Source: Pricia antarctica (GTDB lineage: Bacteria > Bacteroidota > Bacteroidia > Flavobacteriales > Flavobacteriaceae). From it: a stretch of DNA of 64,000 bases. The position numbers were made by a program, and so were the translations under genes. Location: positions 148,362 to 212,361 of the forward strand of contig NZ_FNAO01000009.1 in assembly GCF_900101815.1 (NCBI RefSeq), in the 5' to 3' direction. Of the stretch, positions 8,365-15,969 are shown piece by piece. How positions within the stretch are numbered: the stretch's first letter is position 1; each line of letters begins with the position of its first letter. The notes under the pieces are model-generated. The model was given only the letters and a program-made list of their open reading frames with translations. It did no database searches and was not told the origin of the DNA.

Positions 8365-9399
8365 TTATGAGCTCTTTTCCCTTCTCAGTATTTTTATAAT
8401 ACGGTTTATTATAATTTCCGATAAATTCCAGTCGTAACCATCAAAATTAGTTGTATTGATAAATTGAATGACCACCGTGTCGATGTCTTTATGGTATTCT
8501 GCAAGACTCTGATAGCCGGGAAGCAGACCTCCATGTTCGTATACGTAGGGATAGATTTCCTGTTCCCCCTCATCAAACACTGACCCATCGTTTAATGCCC
8601 TAAGGAATATGCCCACATCTTCTGCTGTCGCTATCATTGAACCATAATCTTCAGCCTTTTGATCATTCTCATACCCCACGTAATAGCCACTCATTAAATC
8701 GTTCATATTTACATCACGAATCGATCCGAACGTATGTTTTAGTCCTAAGGACGTCAAAATTTTCTCCCTGATATATTGGAAATGGCCATAACCCACCACT
8801 TTTTCAATGAGTTTGGAAAGCAACAAATAATTCGTATTGGAATATTCATAATCTTCATCCGGTTTAAAGTTGGCCGGCATATCAAGGGCATATACAAGAG
8901 CTTCTTCACTGCTTTTCGGTGGATTTTCCCAAAAACCGGGATGGTCGGTCAGATTGGGAATGCCGCTCCGATGCTGCACCATCATTCTCACGGTGATTTT
9001 TTCTGCATTTTCAATCCTTCCCACAAGTTCTGGAAAGTAATCGGCGAGCGTTTCATCCAATGATAAACGCTTGTCATGTACTAACTTTGTAATAGCAACG
9101 GCGACATACAACTTGCCAATACTGGCGATCTTGAATAAGGATTGCGGGTCGGCCGGTATCTGATTCTCTCTATTTTTCCAACCTGCGGCGTAAAAGGCTG
9201 GTTCCTTGCCCGCCTCATCAACATACACAATCATTCCGTCAAATTCATATTCAATGGCTTCATTTACTTGTTCTTGAACCGTATCTGGCAGTGGCTTTAT
9301 CCACGCCTTTACCAAAATCCATGGTACAAACCATAAAGAGCTTATGCTTGCAAGTATAAATACTATTCTGAGCATTTGTTTTGTTTGTTTCTTCTTCAT
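8365..9399 (-). CDS. Membrane-anchored serine hydrolase of the beta-lactamase (class C/PBP4*) family
   Basis: 344 aa. An N-terminal hydrophobic anchor lies at residues 11-30. The catalytic SxxK motif is SIGK at 93-96, the second motif is YSN in YEYSNTNYLL, and a third HGG motif lies in YEHGGLLPGYQS. This arrangement fits the serine beta-lactamase-like esterase/peptidase superfamily acting outside the cytoplasmic membrane. The C-terminal region is short compared with class C beta-lactamases. Substrate (D-Ala peptide, ester or lactam) not predictable. The gene stands alone between the ECF operon and the reductase gene. Confidence 0.85.
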   Translation of the reverse strand: MKKKQTKQMLRIVFILASISSLWFVPWILVKAWIKPLPDTVQEQVNEAIEYEFDGMIVYVDEAGKEPAFYAAGWKNRENQIPADPQSLFKIASIGKLYVAVAITKLVHDKRLSLDETLADYFPELVGRIENAEKITVRMMVQHRSGIPNLTDHPGFWENPPKSSEEALVYALDMPANFKPDEDYEYSNTNYLLLSKLIEKVVGYGHFQYIREKILTSLGLKHTFGSIRDVNMNDLMSGYYVGYENDQKAEDYGSMIATAEDVGIFLRALNDGSVFDEGEQEIYPYVYEHGGLLPGYQSLAEYHKDIDTVVIQFINTTNFDGYDWNLSEIIINRIIKILRREKSS

Positions 9400-9468
9400 A
9401 ATGTCATGTTTTGTAAGGACAATGTACTTTTATTAAATTGCTCATATCCAATGTAAAACTGCTTACTA

Positions 9469-10200
9469 TTAATCGGCAGAAGATGTATTGTAAATTACAG
9501 GCATTTTCCCTTTCCACTTTTTCCATAAATCACCATCACTTATTAAAGTGGCCATAAAGTGACCCACATTAATACGACTGACTTTACCTCCATTAAAAAT
9601 AGCACTTTTGGTCGGGGAAGGGTGTATTTCGTAATCAGTGACTTCATTCTCATCGGTTAGTCCATCAGGTCTAACGGCGGTCCATTCTATAAATTGATTG
9701 TTCTGTCCGATTTTAGTTCGCAAATAATCTGCGGCCTTTTCGTTATCTACATGTGGTGGTAACAGCAAACGAAGAAGGCCTATAACGCATTTCTGTGCAA
9801 ATGAAATAGGTTCATTTAAGTCACGATTGCGGTTACCGGTAGTATTCATCAAAATAAACCGTAAACGTTGCTCTGGATTATTGACTTTGATGGCTTCACA
9901 TAATCTACGCGTAGCATCTGTAACCAATTTCCTAGGCTGTCCATAGACACCTTTCCAAGTTAGGTTATGACCAAGACATGATACAATGGCTTGACAACCA
10001 TGACTATGTTCGCTCATTTCTCTGTCACCTAATTCTAAAATACTTGCGGGGATGATTTGCAGGCCGTCATTATTTTTCCAAGATTCCGGCAACTTTTCCG
10101 GAGACCTTACAATTGCTTTTACTTGATGTTTTTGAATGAGAAGTTGTTCAACCAAATGTTTTCCTGTTGCGCCACTTGCACCTACTACTAAAACCGTCAT
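9469..10200 (-). CDS. NmrA/atypical SDR-like NAD(P)-binding protein
   Basis: 243 aa. The N-terminus is MTVLVVGASGATGKHLVEQL, the glycine-rich Rossmann motif GxxGxxG at residues 7-13 of the atypical short-chain dehydrogenase (NAD(P)-binding, NmrA-like) group. No clear YxxxK catalytic pair is visible, as is common in NmrA-type proteins, which often act as redox sensors or as reductases of unknown substrate. Cytoplasmic. It starts 16 nt upstream of the 3' neighbour ending at 10216 and has the same orientation as the truncated acyltransferase. Confidence 0.82.
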   Translation of the reverse strand: MTVLVVGASGATGKHLVEQLLIQKHQVKAIVRSPEKLPESWKNNDGLQIIPASILELGDREMSEHSHGCQAIVSCLGHNLTWKGVYGQPRKLVTDATRRLCEAIKVNNPEQRLRFILMNTTGNRNRDLNEPISFAQKCVIGLLRLLLPPHVDNEKAADYLRTKIGQNNQFIEWTAVRPDGLTDENEVTDYEIHPSPTKSAIFNGGKVSRINVGHFMATLISDGDLWKKWKGKMPVIYNTSSAD

Positions 10201-10215
10201 ATTATTTTTATCTAA

Positions 10216-10986
10216 TTAATTTTTCAAAATACTTATTTGCTTCTCTACTTTGGCGAATTTCCATTTCAGTCCGAACAAAGGTCTTAAGAAACCAAGCCTT
10301 CTTATGATGAACTCATAGATTAGATAGCACGCTAAACCGGTAAAGGCCACAATGCCTATGAATTTTAATAGGATGGGCATTTCCAATGGCAATATCAACA
10401 GGGCCCCGGCATATAATACAAACATGTGGATAATATACACAGGATACGCCGCTTGGCTTAAGTAGCTTAGGGTTTTACTTGGTTGGTTCAAGTATTTATA
10501 ACCAAAACCGAATATCCCAAAAATCCAGCAATTGGATTCGATGGCCATAAGATATCCAGGTGCTTCGGTTCCAAATTGTGCGAATCTGATCCCGTACAGA
10601 ATGATGGCCAGACCAGTGTACAATCCTCTCCATTTTAAAACGGTTTGCCAGAAGGGCTTACCACTGTACACCAAAAGAAAACCGAAAAAGAAGGTAAGAA
10701 ACCCATTAATAAAGCCATGCCAAGTTTGGGCATACATTACAAACGGCTGGGGCTTTACCAGCACCACCTCCATGACAAAAAATAGGCTAATCATCAAAGG
10801 TCCAAGGGGATGGCTCATTAGCGCCGATACCGCTCTTTTAATTTTACCGTTCCCCTGATTCTTCAGATAATTAAAAATCGGCAAAAGTAAGAGTACGTAC
10901 ACAAAGATATTTCCCAGAAACCATAAATGGCCTTGATGGGGGTAATAGCCCAAGGGAATACTGTAGTACTTCTGAAAAATAAACAT
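10216..10986 (-). pseudogene. Acyltransferase 3 family membrane protein, 5'-truncated
   Basis: About 256 aa with seven or eight membrane helices, for example GHLWFLGNIFVYVLLLLPIF, PFVMYAQTWHGFINGFLTFF and AAYPVYIIHMFVLYAGALLI. HLWFL and YPVYIIHMF are typical of the middle and end of acyltransferase 3 (OafA/YrhL-like) proteins of 350-400 aa. The N-terminal helices, with the conserved His of the active site, are missing. The frame stays open to 11076, but residues beyond 10986 are antisense to the TPR gene. The first usable ATG lies in the palindrome CATATG at 10984-10989, which also supplies the ATG of the divergent TPR gene. A deletion has probably joined two genes head to head. Confidence 0.7.
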
Positions 10987-12543
10987 ATGCAATGGAACAA
11001 TGGCCACTATGCCAAAGGTGTTTATTTCGTCAACGGACTCATGGAATCGACCTTGAACAATTTGCAAAAGATCCAAGACTTTAGAGTCGTCAGCCGGACT
11101 TCGGCAGAAAAATACGGCAACAATAAGAGGAGTATTCCAGAAATAGCAGAGGACCTACATGTCAACTATGTGGTAGAGGGTAGTGGCCAAAGGGTAGGAA
11201 ATCAGATATTACTGAATATCCAATTGATCGAAGCTTCTACCGACAGACCTATTTGGGCAGAGCAGTATAGCCGTGAAGTGGTGGATGTATTTGCGCTACA
11301 GAATGAAGTGGCAAAAAAAATCGCAGATGCCGTTAAGGCAAAGATGACGCCGGCCGAACTAGCGCAAATAGAAAAAAAACCTACTGTAAATCTAGTAGCC
11401 TATGATTTCTATCTCAAAGCCTTGAGCCCCTTCCATATGCGAACCAAAGAGGGATTGGAAAAAGCAATTGCCCTATTTGAGAAGGCGATTGAGCAGGATT
11501 CACAGTTCGCTATTGCCTATGCCAATATCGCAATATCCTATTACTTTCTCGATGTAGATCAGAAACAAAAACAATATACCGAACAAATCAACAACTTTGC
11601 TGACAAGGCCCTGCTTTACGATACCAAATCTGCTGAAAGCCTCATCGCCAAGGCACTTTACTACATGCAGAACAACGAGTATCAATTGGCCTTGCCACAT
11701 CTTGAGAAAGCCTTGGAGTACAATCCCAACTCCTCGGATGTAATCCAGATGCTTGCGGTTTTATATGCCGATGCCGTTCCCAATACAGGCAAATATCTGG
11801 AGTACGCTTTGAAAGGCATCCAACTCGATATGGCTGCCAAGGATTCCATGACCAAAAGCTATATCTATTTGAGTCTAAGTAACGCACTCATCCAAAACGG
11901 TTTTGTGGATGAGGCGTTTACCTATATCAACAAGTCTTTGGACTACAATCCCGGGAATTATTATTCGCCATTTTTGAAATCTTTTATTCTGTACGCCAAG
12001 GACGATAATTTGGATCAGACCAAAAACCGATTGATTAAGGAATGGTCCAAGGATACTACCCGATTGGACATCCTGCAGGAAGTGGCGAAATTCAATTATT
12101 ATCTGGAAGATTATGATAGTGCATTCTATTATTACGAAAAATTCGTCAAGGCGCGTGAAAGAAACGGTCTGGATATTTATCCTCAGGAGGATATCAAGAT
12201 TGGCTTTGTTTACAAAAAGAAGGGCCTGAATGAACAAGCGGTACAATTTTTCAATGCGTATGCGCGATATTGCGAAAAAGACCAATCAATTTATAAGAGT
12301 GCCAGCACGGCGGTAAAGTACACGTATGAAGGGCAGAACGACAAGGCGATCGAGCAACTGAAAGTTTTCGCAACACAGGATAATTACCAGTATTGGATCT
12401 TACTATTCATGGAAAAAGACCCGCTCATAAAACCCTTGAAAAGCCATCCGGAGTTTAATGGAATCCTTCAAAAGATTAAAAATCGATTTTGGCAAAAGCA
12501 GGCTAAACTGAGAACGTCCCTAAAAGAGAAGGGACTTATATAA
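10987..12543 (+). pseudogene. FlgO/TPR-domain protein, 5'-truncated
   Basis: 518 aa from the ATG at 10987; an upstream in-frame ATG at 10927 only adds antisense acyltransferase sequence. The N-terminal part matches the FlgO/adenylate-cyclase-associated region (FVNGLMESTLNNLQKIQDF, RVVSRTSAEKY, YVVEGSGQRVGNQILLNIQL, WAEQYSREVVDVFALQNEV). About seven TPR units follow from residue 150 on. In flavobacteria this module normally follows a DNA-binding or histidine-kinase-like N-terminus plus a membrane helix; here those are absent and the protein begins inside the FlgO domain. It may still be made from the CATATG junction, but is more likely a broken regulator. Confidence 0.65.
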
Positions 12544-12872
12544 TCATTCAAACAAGATTTCTATCCGTTTGACCTTGTGAATACCCAATTGAGACATACT
12601 CTAATTCTTCTATCTATAATTATGGATTTCATACAGACTGCTCCAAATGAAGCTTGACTAAAATCAGAAAAGTAAGAGTCCCGTATAAAGGCCCGATTGT
12701 ATTAATTAACACTTTTCCCAAAGCACGGAATCTTTGCCTACAGTTTCACATTTCTGGTCCATTTTAATATTCTTGCTAATCACCTTTCTATGGGACACCT
12801 AATTCCTTAAATGAGTTTAAAACAGGATATTTTCTTTGGCTTGAAACGCATTTCTTGAAGCCAATTGCGTTA
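12544..12872. other. Intergenic region with no recognised feature
   Basis: About 330 nt of AT-rich sequence between the converging TPR and HAD genes. I see no gene, clear hairpin with a U-tract, or repeat. It forms the left border of the large sugar locus. Confidence 0.5.
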
Positions 12873-13520
12873 TCACAGGCTTTGTAAAAAAGGTTGGGTA
12901 ATTTCTGAATACTGGCCTATGATCCGGTCGGCCAGTTGAAGTTTATCAGGGTGTTCAGAGTTGGTAATCGCAATACACTTCATGCCGGCGGACTTTGCCG
13001 ATTTCACGCCGTTTTCAGAATCTTCGATCACTAAACAATCTTCGCTTTTCACTCCCAGCTTTTCAGCGGTCAAGAGATAGGGTTCTGGGTCAGGTTTTCC
13101 GTTTTTGACATCTTCCGCAGTGACTATCGTTTTAAAAAGGCCGCCGATATCGAGCTGGGTCATTACCGTTTCGACCTCATTGCAAGTAGAACTGGTCGTA
13201 AGAGCCAAGGTATAGTTGTTGTGAAGTCTTCGAATTAATCCGACTACGCCTGGGTATATTTTCAGATTGTCTTTTATTAATTCCAAATAAAATGAGGTCT
13301 TTACGGAAATCAAATCTTCGGTAGTTTTTCCTTTGATCTGAAACTCAGCCATCAATTCTTCGAATGCCGTGATATCCGGTCTTCCTAAACAGTATTTCCT
13401 ATAAATTTCAGGAGTGATCGCTATGTCCACTTGATCGAATGCTTTTTGGGTCGCCAGTTCGTGACAATCTTCGTCATCGGTTATGACGCCGTTCATATCG
13501 AAAATTATAGCGGTTATCAT
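12873..13520 (-). CDS. HAD superfamily phosphatase / phosphoglucomutase-like protein with DxN motif
   Basis: 215 aa, beta-phosphoglucomutase-like HAD subfamily with a helical cap (residues about 16-80). Motif I reads FDMNGVITDD: the nucleophile Asp8 is present, but position 10, usually the general acid/base Asp, is Asn. Motif II is LTTSST, motif III uses the Lys of GKPDPEPYL, and motif IV is VIEDSENGV. The last gene of a minus-strand run after an aminotransferase and a Gfo/Idh dehydrogenase, it would act on a phosphorylated sugar product. The Asn may reduce phosphatase turnover or mark a subfamily with this motif. Confidence 0.87.
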   Translation of the reverse strand: MITAIIFDMNGVITDDEDCHELATQKAFDQVDIAITPEIYRKYCLGRPDITAFEELMAEFQIKGKTTEDLISVKTSFYLELIKDNLKIYPGVVGLIRRLHNNYTLALTTSSTCNEVETVMTQLDIGGLFKTIVTAEDVKNGKPDPEPYLLTAEKLGVKSEDCLVIEDSENGVKSAKSAGMKCIAITNSEHPDKLQLADRIIGQYSEITQPFLQSL

Positions 13521-13546
13521 TACTACGTTTCTTGAGGTCTATCCGA

Positions 13547-14554
13547 TTATAAATTCACGACTTCTCCCGTCTTTGCAGATTCGTAGGCCGCATCTACAAT
13601 ACTCAAGACAATCTGACCTTCTGACAAACCGGGATTCGGTTTTTTATTGTCTTTGATGGATGTCATAAAATGTGCCATTTGTCGGTTGTAGATGTCCTGA
13701 TCGCAATGCTCCTTTCTTTCCGGAAAATCGGGAATGATTTTCTCGAAGGACTCCTCCCCTTTGGTTATTTTCAAAAAGGTGGGGAAAAGGTTGGCATATC
13801 CCTTGGTCCCGAATAGGCCGGCACCCGCTTCGGGACCGTCCATATGGGGCTGCCACCAGCCGCTTTCGATGATGCTTTCCGTACCATTGTCCCAAGTGAT
13901 GACTATAATCCCGGTATCGTCAACGTCATAATCCCCGAAGTGTGTTGCGATGCGGGCGTAGACTTTTAAGGGGATTGGGTCGCCCAACAGATATCGAATG
14001 GTATCGATGGCATGTACGCCCATATCGGCCAAGGCACCGCCTCCCGCTAATTTCTTTTTGGTAAACCATCCCGTTGGCCCCCAATTCTCATGGATGCCAT
14101 AGCCCTTGGTCTTGAAAATCTTTCCGAGTTTCCCAGAGGAAATAGTCTCCTTTACATAATTTACATCCGTATCGAAGCGCCACATGTGCCCGACCATGAC
14201 CGATCGATCGTATTGCTTGGCAATTTTTTCAATTTGGTGACCTTCCGAGGCATTTATAGCCATGGGCTTTTCTAAGAAAACATGCTTCCCGCTTTCTAGG
14301 AACTTGATAGCGTAAGGCGCATGGAATTGATTCGGGGTACATATTACCACGGAATCAATGGCATCGTTCGCCACTATTTTTGATATATCGGTAAAAGCGT
14401 TTTCGATATCGTATTCCAACGCAAATTTCTGAGCGCTTTCTATTTTGGTGGTCACAACCGCAGCAATTTGAACGTTCGGTAACGCTTTAAGCGCCCGTGC
14501 GTGGTAGTGGGCAATGAAGCCGGCGCCGATAATGGCTACTTTGATTTTATCCAT
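13547..14554 (-). CDS. Gfo/Idh/MocA family dehydrogenase (NtdC-like position)
   Basis: 335 aa from MDKIKVAIIGAGFIAHYHA; an upstream ATG at 14587 adds 11 unconserved residues. Rossmann motif GAGFIA, family motif EKPMAIN near residue 96, and GGGALADMGVHAIDTIRYLLG in the substrate domain including the catalytic Asp/His. NAD(P)-linked oxidation or reduction of a sugar hydroxyl or keto group. It sits between the DegT aminotransferase and the HAD gene, the same trio of families as NtdA/NtdC/NtdB. That makes a 3-keto (amino)sugar a plausible substrate (inference). The gap to the HAD gene is 26 nt. Confidence 0.88.
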   Translation of the reverse strand: MDKIKVAIIGAGFIAHYHARALKALPNVQIAAVVTTKIESAQKFALEYDIENAFTDISKIVANDAIDSVVICTPNQFHAPYAIKFLESGKHVFLEKPMAINASEGHQIEKIAKQYDRSVMVGHMWRFDTDVNYVKETISSGKLGKIFKTKGYGIHENWGPTGWFTKKKLAGGGALADMGVHAIDTIRYLLGDPIPLKVYARIATHFGDYDVDDTGIIVITWDNGTESIIESGWWQPHMDGPEAGAGLFGTKGYANLFPTFLKITKGEESFEKIIPDFPERKEHCDQDIYNRQMAHFMTSIKDNKKPNPGLSEGQIVLSIVDAAYESAKTGEVVNL

Positions 14555-14653
14555 GGAAAAATTTAATTTGGTAAGAGGTTGACACATATTTCGCCCATAT
14601 CCTTTTTAAGGATTGTCCGTATGGATTCCAAAAATTGGAAATTACAATTATCA

Positions 14654-14690
14654 TGTCACTTCGAGCGCTTCGATTGCGCTCAGCTTGACA
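14654..14690. repeat. REP-like imperfect palindrome overlapping a stop codon
   Basis: TGTCACTTCGAGCG ... CGCTCAGCTTGACA forms an imperfect inverted repeat, with outer arms TGTCA/TGACA and inner arms GAGCG/CGCTC. Its right half contains the stop codon (14680-14682) and last codons of the aminotransferase gene. Sequences of this look are scattered between genes in flavobacterial genomes; it could stabilise or end the upstream message. Confidence 0.4.
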
Positions 14691-15969
14691 AAAGCCAGCT
14701 TTCGGCATTATCATATATCTTCTTTATCGCCGTAGCGATAAGGTCCATATCCCCTCGGTTTCCCAATAATATTTTGTGATGTAGGCAGACGGATTCCTCT
14801 TTAAAGATACGTTCACAGACCGGCAGCGAAAAACGGGTGGGGTCGATAGCATCCCAGTATGCCTCGTTTAATTTATGCCGTGCGGGTTTGGTGTGCGGCA
14901 CATATAACGGACAGATGTTCAAAGGTTCATAGCAGGCATCTACCTTAATACCCAGTTCAGCTTCCAGCGCACTTCGGAATTTTTCGATGGGCAAACCCTT
15001 AAATTGCTGTTTATGGTACCGGAAGGCAAAATTGAAATAGGCCTTTTTGGTCTCCCTGGCATCTCTTTTTAGGGGAGCGACACCGGGAATTTCCTTTAAA
15101 AGTCCGTTAAGATAGGCTCCATTGGCATCTCTAATAGCATTTTGTTCGGGCAGTCGTTTTAGACCTTCGACTAGAATGGCCGCTTGAAATTCGGTAATCC
15201 TTAGGTTGCCCGACTGAATGAAATTACCGTCGTCGCCATAATCACCGATACCTTTGTCGACTCCGATGAGGGAGTCGCCCTCAGGTCTACGACCACAGTT
15301 TCGTAGGGCATCCAGTTTTTCCGCCAAATCTGGGTTGTCAGTGGTCATGGAGCCGCCTTCACCGGCAGTCAAATGTTTTGAAAGTTGAAAACTAAAACTA
15401 CCGACATCTCCTATACTACCCGCTTTTTTGCCCTTCCACTCGCCCCCGTGCTTATGGGCGCAATCCTCTATGACATACAAATCATGTTTTTTGGCAATTT
15501 CCATAACGGCATCCATCTCGGCAAAGGCTCCGTACAGGTGAACGGGAATGATGGCCTTTGTTCTTGGGGTAATCGCTTTTTCGATAGCCGCGGGGTCGAT
15601 GCACCAAGTATCCTCAAGCACATCGACCAGAATGGGCGTCGCATTGACATCGATGACAGTTGCGGCAGTGGCCTGCCAAGTCAGACCGGGCACGATAACC
15701 TCATCGCCGAGACCTATGCCCATTGCCTCCAAGGCGAGTTGCATGGTCAACGTACCGTTTACTGTACAAATGGCATATTTAGTGCCCGTAAACTCGGCAA
15801 AAAGTCGGTTGAACTCCGTTTCCTTCGGCCCGTTGTAAGACCATACACCACTGTTCAGGACCTCGATTAACGCCCGTTCTTCTTCCTTGCCCCAAATCGG
15901 CCATTTCGGCCATGGATTTGCGGTCGTATCACAACAGGGCTTTCCGCCTTGAATCGCTAATTTTTGCAT
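14680..15969 (-). CDS. DegT/DnrJ/EryC1/StrS family PLP aminotransferase (sugar or cyclitol type)
   Basis: 429 aa, close to AHBA-synthase/scyllo-inosose-type and NtdA-type aminotransferases. PLP lysine Lys198 in FSFQLSKHLTAGEGG, cofactor Asp169 in VIEDCAHKHGG, and the N-terminal WPIWGKEEERALIEVLNSG. It transfers an amino group to or from a keto-sugar or keto-cyclitol using Glu/Gln. The start overlaps the GH2 gene by 41 nt, so translation is coupled to a glucosaminidase-like enzyme. In this catabolic setting it may run in the deaminating direction. The last residues lie in a REP-like repeat. Confidence 0.9.
   Translation of the reverse strand: MQKLAIQGGKPCCDTTANPWPKWPIWGKEEERALIEVLNSGVWSYNGPKETEFNRLFAEFTGTKYAICTVNGTLTMQLALEAMGIGLGDEVIVPGLTWQATAATVIDVNATPILVDVLEDTWCIDPAAIEKAITPRTKAIIPVHLYGAFAEMDAVMEIAKKHDLYVIEDCAHKHGGEWKGKKAGSIGDVGSFSFQLSKHLTAGEGGSMTTDNPDLAEKLDALRNCGRRPEGDSLIGVDKGIGDYGDDGNFIQSGNLRITEFQAAILVEGLKRLPEQNAIRDANGAYLNGLLKEIPGVAPLKRDARETKKAYFNFAFRYHKQQFKGLPIEKFRSALEAELGIKVDACYEPLNICPLYVPHTKPARHKLNEAYWDAIDPTRFSLPVCERIFKEESVCLHHKILLGNRGDMDLIATAIKKIYDNAESWLLSS

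Noticed and set aside
15385..15870. 161-codon frame antisense to the DegT aminotransferase
   Set aside because: It mirrors the PLP aminotransferase coding sequence; composition is that of a shadow frame and it has no domain.
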